NCBI GenBank assembly: GCA_964019135.1
Contig: OZ025263.1
Span: 21,119,123 to 21,183,122, forward strand
Direction of reading: 5' to 3'
From: Arenicola marina
Taxonomy: Eukaryota; Annelida; Polychaeta; Arenicolidae
DNA: 64,000 nucleotides
Part shown: in pieces, positions 12,801 through 23,331 of the stretch
Layout of the letters: every line of letters starts with the position of its first letter
How positions within the stretch are numbered: the stretch's first letter is position 1
The notes under the pieces: model-generated
What the model was told of the DNA's origin: nothing
Seen by the model: the letters and a program-made list of their open reading frames with translations, nothing else
Databases searched by the model: none
Made by a program: the position numbers and the translations under genes

Positions 12801-13000
12801 CTCACTCAACATCCCCTTCAACAGGGGGCAGGTAGCACTCACTCAACATCCCCTTCAACAGGGGGCAGGTATCACTCACTCAACATCCCCTTCAACAGGG
12901 GGCAGGTAGCACTCACTCAACATCCCCTTCAACAGGGGGCAGGTAGCACTCACTCAACATCCCCTTCAACAGGGGGCAGGTAGCACTCACTCAACATCCC
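9871..13000 (+). repeat. 37-bp minisatellite, about 85 units
   Basis: Unit core CAACAGGGGGCAGGTAGCAC followed by TCACTCAACATCCCCTT. Most units are 37 bp. Recurrent variants are a 36-bp form lacking one C, AATAGGGGG for AACAGGGGG, AACATGGGG, and TTTAACAGGG. Runs of the same variant next to each other (AACATGGGG near 12520-12610) point to local duplication of blocks of units. The 37-bp period is not a multiple of three and no long frame runs through. No protein is implied. Confidence 0.98.
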
Positions 13001-15235
13001 CAAACGAACACCCCCCACCCCCCCCCCCTCGCACTCGGCCCCCTCCGACCCTCACCCTTCTCCCGGTCCTTCCCACAGAAAGTAACATTCCCGGGTACAT
13101 CACCTGATCACCTATGTGCGTGAGACTCGGCACCGGGAAACCATAGCGACTTGGCCACCTGGCGCCCTTTTAACGAGATATGTGAATAAAATCCGTGCCC
13201 TCCTCCCATATGGCTGTTTCACATTGACGGTTAACACAGCGGTCCGTTGGGCCGGTCATTAACGCCACCCGGAGGGCGGTGTCCACTTACCACGGGAGTG
13301 CTTTAGCAAAAGAGAAGAATAAGAGTGGTTCTTTATGCCATCTTGCCGCCTTTTGCTAAAGATCGCAAATCCAAGAGGCCCTGTACCTACCAACACTTCT
13401 GTACTTTCCTTTAGAATCCGGGAATTGTGGGTTTGGTCGGCCAAGAGAGGCCGGGCGGGGCGGGGCGGGGCAGGGTAAGGGGGAGGGGGCAATCGCCAAC
13501 AGGACTTGGTAAGGGGTGGAGTGGGGGAGGCAAACGCCAACAGGACTATTTCATATTCTTTACGAGATATGTTGTCATGGTAACGACGCACCCCCCCCCC
13601 AGTTACCGTCACCATGGTATCGTGGGTCCCAACCTGCTCACTTTGAACGTGTCCAACCCCTTGCAACTATATCCACTGAAATACTAATGATTTTATTTGA
13701 GAGTGGAGACGAGGTGGGTGGATTGATACAGTTCGGGAATCGTTTCCAACGAATTACAATCCCTCCTTTCCAATATCCCTCAGGGGGCACTATTTTACCG
13801 ACATGCCGAATGACTCAAGGGGGAAACCATTAAGCACTAGTGTATAGCCACTAATGCAGTAGGTGGGTTCGGCATTGACATGAATCTCGGTGGCTAATGT
13901 AGGGCGGAGACTGTCGTACTTCATAGCAAAACATAAAGTACTCGCATGAGACTCTCAGATAAGGTGATCAAAAGTCCTAAAAAAGACTGTGAACTCTCCA
14001 GTGTTCCTTGAAACATGGTGCTCTTGCGCCCCAGGCTGCATCACGTGTCCTGGGGGGGGGGGGGGGTTGTTATCTCGAATGACAAACAACATCCCCTCCT
14101 TTAACGGCCGTTTAAAATGGCAACGTGTCCAGTATATTGTTTACTCCAGTCAAAATAAGATTGCCCTTTCCCGTGTCCATTACATTTCCCATTTAATTGT
14201 AATTTTATCGTTTGTTCCATTGTCTAGGTGCTGCATGCTGAAGGTTATTGGAATATCGCCGTCGATATTCTGTTGCAGATCTCAGCGGTGGGTAAATATA
14301 ATATATAAGAACACATGTGAGATCTGACTGACGAATGAATCAGACGCCTCGGGCTGGGTGTGGAGGTGAGAGGGGTAGAGGAGTGAGGGGGTGTGGGGCG
14401 GTTTTGTCAAGCGTCAATACTGGCTTTACTAATGCTCTAATTAAGTACTACTGTAACAATGAAAAAATTCCATTAAAATTTCACAGCGGTTTTTAAAAGG
14501 TTGAATGGGACGCACCCTACCCACTCTACCGTTTCACGACGCTAACCACCGCTGCCCCCCCCCCCCTCCCAAAGCCCCGGCGCTCCACCCCCACCCCCGC
14601 CCCCGCCCCGCGGCGCTCCCCCATCAACCCCCTTCGCCACCTTCCCCAACGAATCGCCAGGAACAGTAGCCCAGCAGCGAAACCATCATGCCGTACCGGG
14701 TTGGGATCTTAGGATGTGCCCTGCCATGCTTGTGAGGCGTGGCCCGATAAACCCGCTGATCCCTCCTTGATCCCTCTTGTTGCCCTAATTAAGCAGTCGG
14801 TTGTGTTAATTAATACCCAATTAACGAGCTGTATTTATGCTCATCCAATTGTGTTTTCGACCGGAAAATCTGTAATTAATGCGCAGCCGTCGTTTGTCAG
14901 CGTAAACACCGGTACAAGTAAGTCGGTTATTGTTCTGTTAATAACAATGAAATTATTAATAATAATGCTCAATAATAATGCAAAAAAATGACATATACAT
15001 CTGTGCAACAGGGAAAGGCCACAGTTTCACATAATGTCCGTACTTCATATGCAGGTTCGTGCGTTTCTGTTTTTGACCTGGTTTAGCTGCTTTCACCCAG
15101 GCAGGCCGTGTGGGCTATACGAGATTATTCATATTAAAAGAAAAAGTATGCATTTGCAATGATTTATGTGCTAGATAAGCTGATCATAATCTGACAGCTC
15201 AAAGAAATTCCTTTCATAGAACTTGTTTGCGTTGC
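13001..15235. other. No gene recognised; G/C-rich patches
   Basis: Contains C runs at 13012-13028, 13590 and 14548-14570, and a G-rich stretch at 13445-13530 in which a GCCAACAGGACT phrase is repeated. A CTCF-like core is at 13154-13165 on the minus strand. AT-rich sequence follows from 14760. ORFs are short and unconvincing. Confidence 0.6.
13154..13165 (-). promoter_or_regulatory. CTCF-like core motif (candidate)
   Basis: Minus strand GCGCCAGGTGGC fits 10 of 12 positions of CCASYAGRKGGC. Motif match only; binding is not shown. Confidence 0.25.
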
Positions 15236-15345
15236 ATGGACATGAAATCTTTATCCTGCGACGACACAGACATGACCACAGCGGGGCTCGAAACATCGAC
15301 CCACGTGCCGTTAGGCTCTCATGTGACCAGAGCACTCTTGGTTGT
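15236..15345 (-). mobile_element. SINE fragment (same family as 33037-33268)
   Basis: On the minus strand it reads from the tRNA-like head (AGAGTGCTCTGGTCACATGAG) through the B-box region (ATGTTTCGAGCCCCGCTGTG) to GCAGGATAAAGATTTCATG. It lacks the right half and tail found in the copies at 33037-33268 and 63708-63960. Confidence 0.8.
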
Positions 15346-16300
15346 CTTTCCCACATATAATTCTTGTAGCGTAAAGTAATGCATTAATAATTAAAATAAT
15401 GCCCTTAGCCACCTAACTATAACTTACTCCTTCCACAGGAGTATGAACTGTTGTGCTACGTAAATATCAGTGTCATTTACCATTCTTCGTCAGCGGCAGC
15501 ATACAGACTAGAGCTCTACTATCCACCGCATGCCAGCTAGGATGGCAAAGCTCATGGCATAAAATATATCATGACATCTCAACAGATGGACAGATGGTGG
15601 AAACATGATTCAATGCCATTCCGTCTCATTTAATATGATAGCTCGCTCCAAAATAAATATATACATAAATAAATTAGCAATCATCACCATTAAACTCCTA
15701 AGCATCTCACTTGTTTTATGCCCATAACGCTGGGTTTGGTTGCACTGATTTATGTCTAATGGATATGTGGCTTCCCCGAAAGGAACCGAGGTGTGTTCCA
15801 TGTTCACATGGTTCTGACGTGGGCGACTGATAACCTCCACATACACCAAGGGTCATCCACAGACAGCTGGGCCTTGATGAAAAACAACTGCGGCTTTGAT
15901 TACTTCACGAAAATGAGGATAAGCCACATTCTTGAAAGGTCATGCGAAAGGGGAAGTTTAAACATCCGGGGATTCACCATATTTTGCCTTCACCAAGTGT
16001 TTGTGCCACACTTTCTCTATCATACTGCCGCATGTGGAGTACTTATCTGAAGATATTTATTCTGTAACGGTGATGATTCATGTTTTGTTTTCCATATGCG
16101 TGAAATTCGGTGAATGCTAGATGTTGTAAAAACGAAAGAAACATTGATCCCTTGCGCAGGCAGCATGACAGGGGACCGCTAGTGGGACCGCTAGCACAGT
16201 GGCGCCACCATGGGAATCCGAAAAACGTCCTTTCTCGAGTTCAACATTTCTTTATCGAAGCCTCTATTTGATCTTTTATCAATCTTTGTTTTTGTATCGG
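15346..16300. other. No gene recognised
   Basis: AT-rich unique sequence. Short ORFs on both strands have no recognisable similarity. Confidence 0.6.
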
Positions 16301-16475
16301 GGAGCCTCCTTGCTCAGTTGGTAAGACAATTGAACTGCAGTTCAACAAGTCGTGGGTTCGAACCCTGGTACCTCCATCGGGCACTAGATTCACCAACCTC
16401 CCTTCATCGTCCTGGACGGTTTATGGACCGAATTCGGCACATAAAGCGGCTTAAAGCAGCAGTATTAATTTGTTG
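16301..16475 (+). mobile_element. tRNA-derived SINE or tRNA pseudogene
   Basis: TTGCTCAGTTGGTAAGACAA is a good A box/D arm and GGGTTCGAACCC a perfect B-box core. The palindrome TTGAACTGCAGTTCAA sits where the anticodon arm should be, giving a six-base loop containing GCA in place of a normal seven-base loop, and the acceptor stem does not close fully. The sequence then runs on for about 100 bp to ATAAAGCGGCTTAAAGCAGC, as in a SINE body. I therefore do not call a functional tRNA-Cys. Confidence 0.6.
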
Positions 16476-16756
16476 CTATTATATCTATTCTCCTGTGTGA
16501 CACTGTTTTACGCTGTCTAACATGTAGCCGTGGTTGACTCAGCCAACCGCTCTATATATCCGTAGGCGACTTACTCTATTCGGAGTAAGTCATACTTACT
16601 TTTGGGTATGGGCAACTAATCTATCCAGCAGTCATGGGTAAGTTACCGTTCGGAGCAATCTACTTACCATATTACTTTTATACGAACTTGCTGATCGTAT
16701 CTTAATAAACAACCCTGTCTGTTGCGTATCACATCTATCTTAACTAACAGACTGTA

Positions 16757-16980
16757 TCTAAACATGTAGCGTGGCTAGGTTACTTACCCTATCTACTATG
16801 TACCCGTGGCTAGGTCACTTACCCTATCTACTATGTAGCCATGGCTAGGTCACTTACCCTATCTACTATGTAGCCGTGGCTAGGTCACTTACCCTGTCCA
16901 CTGTGTAGCCATGGCTAGGTCACTTACCCTATCCACTATGTAGTCGCGGCTAAGTTACTTACCCTATCAACTATATAGTG
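16757..16980 (-). repeat. 35-bp splice-donor minisatellite, distal part (6-7 units)
   Basis: Units carry TAGATAGGGTAAGTGACC on the minus strand, the same as in the main array at 18513-19151. The two parts are separated by a LINE fragment and lie in the inferred intron 1 of the receptor-like gene whose first exon is at 19152-19499. Diverged relatives may extend left to about 16510. Confidence 0.95.
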
Positions 16981-16984
16981 CTCA

Positions 16985-18512
16985 CGTTTCATCTTTGGAG
17001 GTAATAATTCTCGGCAGCCAGTCTGCTCTTAAAGACTTAATATATGCTTCAATACCTGTCATATTGATACAGCCTTGTTCAACCGAAGCAATCACGAGCG
17101 AACGTCTCAGTCTATCTCTTTTTCCCCGTTTGAAATTGTAAAAAAGTTTAGTCAGCTGTTTCATCGCTTCAGCTGAGATTAGCGCAAAACTAGCGATAAA
17201 CGTAATTTTTTTTTTAAATTTAAAAGGCCAGTGTTTTTAAAATTGTTATTTTCCCGAAAAGCGTCAGGTTTCGTTTTTTCCAACTAGCTAGCATGCTTTC
17301 TATGGATTTAACTTGTTTTCCCCATTTCATGCAGTAACATTCGTCCTTGTTGTGTCCGATATACACACCAAGAGCTCGTATAGGCTCGTTTGTGAAGCAT
17401 ATATCGTATTAAAACCGTAAGTCTGATCAATGTTTAGCACAGGTCATGCGAACTTTGAGAACAACTGGATTTCCTGAATGGCTTCATTGATAGAATCCAT
17501 ATCGTTAAGAAACAGCTTTGTATCATCTGCATATTGCGAGATTTTAATTACTCTGATGTTCCTTTTTGTCTTAATTGTGTAACCAGTTATGTTAACGTTT
17601 TGTCTTATTTGATTAGCCATTATTTCAGCCACTAAAATGAAGAGCCACGCCGATAACGGGCACCCTTGTTTGACACCTCGACCGAGAGAGACCTCTGCTG
17701 ATAGATGACCGTTGTTTTTAATACATGCATACGGTTCTGTATAGAGCGTTTTTACAAACTGAATAAATTTATCCCCGAAATTAATAACATTTATGCTTTC
17801 AAATAAAAAGTTCCACTTCACAGTGTCAAATGCTTTCTTAAAATCTAGAAATAGCAAAGCGACAGGGTAATTTTTTTGGTTAGCGTGCGTGATCACATCT
17901 TTAACCAGACGTATATTTTGACCAATAAAGCGTTTTTTTAATAAAACCCGTTTGATCATTATTGATGATCCTGCTTATTGGTTCTCGCATTCTATTAGTG
18001 AGACAGAAGGTAAGAATCTTATAATCAACGTTACACAAGCTGATTGGTCTATAATTTGCTACATCCTCCCAACTACCGTTTTTGAATATAAGTGACACTA
18101 TTGATTATCTTTGAGATCTTGATAATATACCGTCTTCTATACATTCGTTTAAAACATCTACGAGAAAAGGTATAATATGTGTCCCTAGACACTTGTAAAA
18201 TTCCGCCGTTAGCCCATCATTGCCTGGGGATTTGTTTTTCTTTAGATTGTTATTGCATCCAGACATTCTGCTTTGGAAATTTCTGTGCTCAGATTAATTC
18301 GTCATCGTTAACTTTCTTCTTTATATTAGTTTTGCTCAAGTAGCGTATAACTTCATGATTATCTTTTGCTTTTGAAGTATACAGATTTTCGTAAAAGCGG
18401 CGCGATTCTGCAAGTATTTCCATATCTGACTGTACCCTGCCATCTGCGGTTTGGAGGTTGTTTATAACATTAAGGGTTTGTCTTCACTCTTCAACTTTCA
18501 AGAAATACGAGG
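16985..18512 (-). pseudogene. Tx1/L1-type LINE fragment: reverse transcriptase and C-terminal part
   Basis: Minus-strand reading, broken by stops and frameshifts, gives the RT blocks in order: KSPGNDGLTAEFYK (about 18190-18235), NYRPISLCNVDYKIL (18050), NDQTGFIKK, LFLDFKKAFDTVKWNF (17830), GRGVKQGCPLSAWLF (17670), and the catalytic box QYADDTKLFL (17530). Downstream come RALGVYIGHNKDECYCMKWG (about 17310-17380) and the C-terminal GKRDRLRRSLVIASVEQG (17100), ending in a stop next to the minisatellite. This order and spelling match the L1/Tx1 group. The endonuclease and N-terminus are absent. Both edges meet minisatellite units, and the fragment is in the same orientation as the receptor-like gene. 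Confidence 0.93.
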
Positions 18513-19151
18513 TATACTTACCCTGTCTACTATGTAGCCATGGCTAGGTCACTTACCCTATCTACTATGTAGCCATGGCTAGGTCACTTACCCTATCTAC
18601 TATGTAGCCATGGCTAGGTCACTTACCCTATCTACTATGTAGCCGTGGCTAGGTCACTTACCCTATCTACTATGTTTTCGTGGCCAGTTTACTTACCATA
18701 TCTACTATGTTTTCGTGGCTACGCTACTTACCCTATGTACTATGTAGCCGTGGCTAGGTCACTTACCCTATCTACTATGTTTTCGTGGCTTGGTTACTTA
18801 CCATATCTACTATGTTTTCGTGGCTACGTTACTTACCCTATCTACTATGTAGCCGTGGCTAGGTCACTTACCCTATCTACTATGTTTTCGTGGCTATGTT
18901 ACTTACCATATCTACTATGTTTTCGTGGCTACGCTACTTACCCTATGTACTATGTAGCCGTGGCTAGGTCACTTACCCTATCTACTATGTTTTCGTGGCT
19001 TGGTTACTTACCATATCTACTATGTTTTCGTGGCTACGTTACTTATCCTATGTACTATGTAGCCGTGGCTAGGTCACTTACCCTGTCTACTATGTTTTCG
19101 TGGCTTGGTTACTTACCATATCTACTATGTTTTCGTGGCTACGTTACTTAC
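18513..19151 (-). repeat. 35-bp minisatellite built from a splice donor, main part (about 19 units)
   Basis: On the minus strand each unit includes CATAGTAGATAGGGTAAGTG or a variant (GATATGGTAAGTAAC). Each therefore has a near-consensus 5' splice site, GGGTAAGT or ATGGTAAGT. The first unit is the real exon 1/intron 1 boundary: the exon ends ...TACATAGTAGATAGG and the intron begins GTAAGTAACG. Two unit types alternate (TAGCCGTGG and TTTTCGTGG on the plus strand), giving a higher-order pattern. The plus-strand frame 18645-19181 is a 105-bp (3 x 35) reading artefact. Confidence 0.95.
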
Positions 19152-19499
19152 CCTATCTACTATGTAGCCGTGAGTGACTAATCGATACCCGACCAAAATA
19201 TCAGAGTCGTTGTTAACAATCTCCGAGAGAAAGTCGAATCCTCGGCTCAAGTCAGTCCTCCCGAAATCCGAGTATATACTCATGACATGTAACTCCTTCC
19301 GGTCGTCGTTGGGGGTGGGGGCAGCCGTCGTGGTGAGTGGATCCTGATCGCCCCACTGATCCCGACTGGACGTGTCGGGAGCCAGGGTCTCGAGTCCTGG
19401 TGATCCGGAACAAGCCACGCCTCCGATGGCCACAGCTGTACATAAGCATGCTGACACCAGGAGCCGCGTGGCTCCCGATGGCCGTCTGTTTAGATCCAT
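19152..19499 (-). CDS. First coding exon of a GABA-B-like class C receptor gene (copy 1)
   Basis: ATG at 19499 opens a 116-codon exon; the frame can be extended to 19514 only with a non-ATG start. Residues 1-12 are basic, 13-29 hydrophobic (LLVSACLCTAVAIGGVA), which fits a signal peptide. Residues about 35-68 are a Pro/Thr/Asp-rich linker. From residue about 70 the sequence LHVMSIYSDFG ... FDFLSEIVNNDSDILVGYRL follows the first strand and helix of periplasmic-binding-type (ANF receptor) domains; the N-x-x-DIL-x-x-Y pattern recalls GABA-B receptors. It ends in phase 0 at Asp-Arg, followed by the strong donor GTAAGT (19146-19151). The paralogous exon at 42592-42921 ends at the matching place, supporting this boundary. 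The intron opens directly into the donor-site minisatellite. Known for the family: extracellular ligand binding. Inferred here: an expressed receptor or a first-exon remnant; later exons were not found. Confidence 0.6.
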
Positions 19500-20489
19500 G
19501 GTAAAGCAGATCAAAGCCCTGCACTAAGTGTTATGCCGGCGTCTCACTTTCCGTTGGAAATGTTATTAAAAAAATATGGGTGGAAATGAAAAAGAAAAGT
19601 GTCTTGTGAAATATTAAATATCATCCAAAAACGTGTTCCGTTGTTCCTTCGTGGACTATAATTATTGTACTCTATTCGGTCCCTTGTTCACGTGTCTGGC
19701 AATGGGATTCGCGATCGGTTTTTTGATTCTGCTGGCGTTGAAGTTTTAGACATCAGCGATCAGCCCGTTGTAGCCTTTGGTGAGCAGACACCCAGCTATG
19801 ACAACAAAGTAAACTGTGAGATCCGGGAACAAACGTTCCATCCGCGCGCCACCCATCCTCGTGTGGTTGTCGCTCGGGTGTGCAGGGTTTTCCGAGAACA
19901 GAGCGCCATCTCGCCGTGCAATTAGGCCTCGAGCACACAGCCACTGGCCCCAGGGCCATCACCCCCGCGTACCACCCTCTCAGGGGATCCTCCCCACACC
20001 GACTGCACCGCGAGCCCACACCCTCACCCTCACCTCACCCCCTCCGCCACGCCACCAAGTCATAATCACTTTTCTCTTCCCGCCCGCCAGGACGAACAAA
20101 GCCACCCAGAGCCATGACACCACGAGCAGTGAGTACCTTCCTGCCTCACCCCGCTCGCTCTCTCACTTTCACCCCCCACCCCCTCCCACCCCCCGACACC
20201 GCTCGCTCCGTTTCGCCTCTCACCCCCTCCTCCACCCCACCCCCCATCCGTCGTCCTCTTCTCACTTTTTTTCTCTTTTCTCCCCGTCTCGTTTTGCCCC
20301 CACCCCGCAACAAGCCCATAGCAACCCCGCCCTCTCAACTCCCCTGAGAACACGTCTTCCGCAGGCAGCTGCCGGTCAACCCCATCCTCCCTGTCACCCT
20401 TACGCAATACACTGGCCACACCCCACCCACTCAAGACCCATCGTCCCCATCTACTCCACCCTCATCCCCCTGTGTCACCCATCGAGCCA
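19500..20489. other. Upstream flank of receptor-like exon, becoming C-rich
   Basis: 19500-19990 is unique sequence and would hold the promoter and 5' UTR if the gene is real; no convincing TATA or initiator can be assigned. 19990-20490 is strongly C-rich low-complexity DNA, ending at family A. The equivalent interval upstream of the second exon (42922-43887) has the same order: unique, C-rich, family A. Confidence 0.6.
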
Positions 20490-20910
20490 CTCTCTGCCTT
20501 CGATTCACTCCGCTAGGGCTCCATTATATCACTGTTGTCGCCTATGTCCTAAATGCATTTTCACACTCGCTCGCCAGGGCGGCGCTGCGCACATTGATAG
20601 GAAAAATGCGTCGCGCATTTCTACAAATTAGCGCTGGGACCCAGCCTAAGCCTAATAACGCCTGAAATCAGGTGATGAAAAAAAAGAGTTCTGTCACAAT
20701 TATAACTTTTTCGAAAGGGTACAAGATGTGTTTTGCTGTAGTAAATACGCAAAGCTCGTTATTTTTATGTTTGATTGTTGAAAACTATAATGTTGCAGAA
20801 AATGACAGCTGATTTGACCGTTTTTCAAGAATCTTGAACTTTGCCCCCGGCCGACAGCAGCGGTAAAAGCGGAGCTTGCGTAGCGCCACCGCGCGGGGAG
20901 CTTGCCATCG
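20490..20910 (+). repeat. Dispersed repeat family A, copy 3
   Basis: Nearly full-length copy from ACTCTCTGCCTTCGATTCAC to GCGTAGCGCCACCGCGCGG. It shares diagnostic spellings with the copy at 43888 (GTCCTAAATGC, GCGCACATTGATAGGAAAAA, AGAGTTCTGTCAC) that differ in the copies at 281 and 5985. Confidence 0.88.
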
Positions 20911-20927
20911 AGCGGCAACGGCATTGC

Positions 20928-21020
20928 CCCCCCCCCCCACCCCCGTACATACACCACCGCCGGCGCCATCACCACCACCACCACCTCCACCACCACCGGC
21001 GCCACCAGCGTCACCACCAG
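20928..21020 (+). repeat. C run and CCA/CCG simple repeat
   Basis: A C run at 20928-20944 is followed by irregular CAC/CCA/CCG triplets (ATCACCACCACCACCACCTC), which produce His- or Pro-rich ORFs. An AT-rich stretch at 21063-21093 follows. Confidence 0.9.
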
Positions 21021-21174
21021 GGCCACAGGAGGCGAGTTCATCAGACTATAAACCGGAAGTGCGCTTTATATATATATAATTATATATATATAATCCACAA
21101 CGACCACGAGTAAGGAAAACCTTTACCCGACAGCCGTCACGTGACACGCCCGACCAGAGCCTGGCTTAGCAAGG

Positions 21175-22835
21175 GTAGGGGGAGGGGGGTGAGGAGGGGG
21201 AGGAGGTGGAGGACGATGGTTGGACAAGGTGGGGGGGGGAGGAGGTGGAGGACGGGGGTTGGACAAGAAGGGGGTGAGGAGGTGGAGGACCGGGTTGGGC
21301 AAGGAGGGGGGGAGGAGGTGGAGGACGGGGGTTGGACAAGAAGGGGGTGAGGAGGTGGAGGACGGGGTTGGGCAAGGAGGGGGGGATGAGGTGGAGGACG
21401 GGGGTTGGACAAGGAGGGGGGGGAGGAGGTGAAGGACGGGGGTTGGACAAAGAGGGGGTGAGGAGGTGGAGGACGGGGGTTGGACAAGGAGGGGGTGAGG
21501 AGGTGGAGGACGGGGGTTGGACAAGGAGGGGGTGAGGAGGTGGAGGACGGGGGTTGGACAAGGAGGGGGTGAGGAGGTGGAGGACGGGGTTGGGCAAGGA
21601 GGGTGGGGGAGGAGGTGCAGGACGGGGTTGGGCAAGGAGAGGGGGAGGAGGTGGAGGACGGGGGTTGGATAAGGATGAGAGAGAGGAGGGGGGGGGGACG
21701 GGGGTTGGACAAGTAGAAGGGGGAGGAGGTGTAGGAAGGGGGTTGGATAAGGATGAGAGAGAGGATGTGGAGGACGGGGGTTGGACAAAGAGAAGGGGGG
21801 GAGGTGGAGGACGGGGGTTGGATAAGGAGGGGGTGAGGAGGTGGAGGAAGGGGGTTGGATAAGGAGGAGGGGGAGGAGGTGTAGGAAGGGGGTTGGATAA
21901 GGATGAGAAAGAGGATGTGGAGGACGGGGGTTGTACGAGGAGGAGGGGGAGGAGGTGGATGACGGGGGTTGGACAAGGAGGAGGGGGAGAAGGTGGAGGA
22001 CGGGGGTTGGACAAGGAGGAGGGGGAGGAGGTGGAGGACGGGGGTTGGACAAGGAGAAGGGGGAGGAGGTGGAGGACGGGGGTTGGATAAGGATGAGAGA
22101 GAGGAGGGGGGGGGGACGGGGGTTGGACAAGAAGAAGGGGGAGGAGGTGTAGGAAGGGGGTTGGATAAGGATGAGAGAGAGGATGTGGAGGACGGGGGTT
22201 GGACAAGGAGGAGGGGGGAGGTGGAGGACGGGGGTTGGATAAGGAGGGGGTGAGGAGGTGGAGGACGGGGTTGGATAAGGAGGAGGGGGAGGAGGTGTAG
22301 GAAGGGGGTTGGATAAGGATGAGAAAGAGGATGTGGAGGACGGGGGTTGGACAAGGAGGAGGGGGAGGAGGTGGATGACGGGGGTTGGATAAGGAGGAGG
22401 GGGTGGAGGTGGAGGACGGGGGTTGGACAAGGAGGAGGGGGAGGAGGTGGAGGACGGGGGTTGGACAAGGAGGAGGGGGAGGAGGTGGATGACGGGGGTT
22501 GGACAAGGAGGAGGGGGAGGAGGTGGATGACGGGGGTTGGACAAGGAGGAGGGGGAGGAGGTGGATGACGGGGGTTGGACAAGGAGGAGGGGGAGGAGGT
22601 GGATGACGGGGGTTGTACAAGGAGGAGGGGGAGGAGGTGGATGACGGGGGTTGGACAAGGAGGAGGGGGAGGAGGTGGATGACGGGGGTTGGACAAGGAG
22701 GAGGGGCAGGAGGTGGAGGACGGGGGTTGGGCAAAGTGGAGGGGGAGGAGATGGAGGACGAGGGTTGGACAAGGAGGAAGGGGAGGAGGTGGAGGGCGGG
22801 GTTGGACAAGGAGGAAGGGGAGGAGGTTCTAGGTT
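21175..22835 (+). repeat. 38-bp G-rich minisatellite, about 43 units
   Basis: Unit carries GGAGGTGGAGGACGGGGGTT and GGACAAGGAGGAGGGGGA; the period is mostly 38 bp. Variants include GGATAAGGATGAGAGAGAGG. The G-rich plus strand has many closely spaced runs of three or more G. The minus strand gives Pro/Ser-rich frames of over 500 residues in all three phases, showing absence of stop codons and not coding. Confidence 0.97.
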
Positions 22836-23201
22836 GGAGAGTTGGACAGGATGGCCATCGTGTGCTGTTTTACCGGCTACGAGTCCCCCCTAACCCTGCT
22901 GTGCTCTGCGGGTGGCGTGGTGTTAGCTGGTGCAGGACACCATGGCCGCTCCGACAGTCACTCACTTCCCCTGCAGCCTTTCAGGAAAGCTATATATATA
23001 TACCGCTTGAGACGCAACTTGAGACACAATGGCCTTGGGATATCACCTGATCCACCCATTCTCCAGGGGGCGCCGTCTTTACGATATCCGACCGTATTTA
23101 GTTCGGTGTCTTTCGCAATATATAAATACTTTACATTGTGAAGGTGATCATCAGACGCCAAATGACTAAGTCATAGAAATAGGATAAATAGTTTTAGAAA
23201 T
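22836..23201. other. No gene recognised
   Basis: Short unique segment with a TATATATATA run near 22992. Confidence 0.6.
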
Positions 23202-23331
23202 CACACAGCGGTGTGTCCTTTCTCCGCTAGAGGGTGGGCACACAGCGGTGTGTCCTTTCTCCGCTAGAGGGTGTCCTTTCTCCGCTAGAGGGTGGGCACA
23301 CAGCGGTGTGTCCTTTCTCCGCTAGAGGGCG
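23202..23331 (+). repeat. Short minisatellite with four CCGCTAGAGGG motifs
   Basis: About 37-bp units, CACACAGCGGTGTGTCCTTT then CTCCGCTAGAGGGTGGG, partly truncated. CACAC/GTGTG forms a small inverted repeat. The four CCGCTAGAGGG cores start at 23224, 23261, 23282 and 23319 and resemble the CTCF core. Confidence 0.9.

Noticed and set aside
9871..13000. CRISPR array
   Set aside because: The repeat is continuous with no unique spacers, and the setting is animal DNA. It is a minisatellite.
16301..16376. Functional tRNA-Cys (GCA)
   Set aside because: Anticodon loop has the wrong length and the acceptor and T stems do not pair fully; the sequence continues as a SINE body.
18645..19181. 178-residue plus-strand ORF with 35-residue repeats
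   Set aside because: It is the 35-bp minisatellite read over three units; it lies antisense to the exon boundary.
19816..20631. 271-residue Pro/His/Ser-rich ORF
   Set aside because: It crosses C-rich low-complexity DNA and then enters family A; no similarity to a protein.
21123..22809. Three overlapping frames of over 500 residues
   Set aside because: They come from the 38-bp G-rich array; all three minus phases are open.
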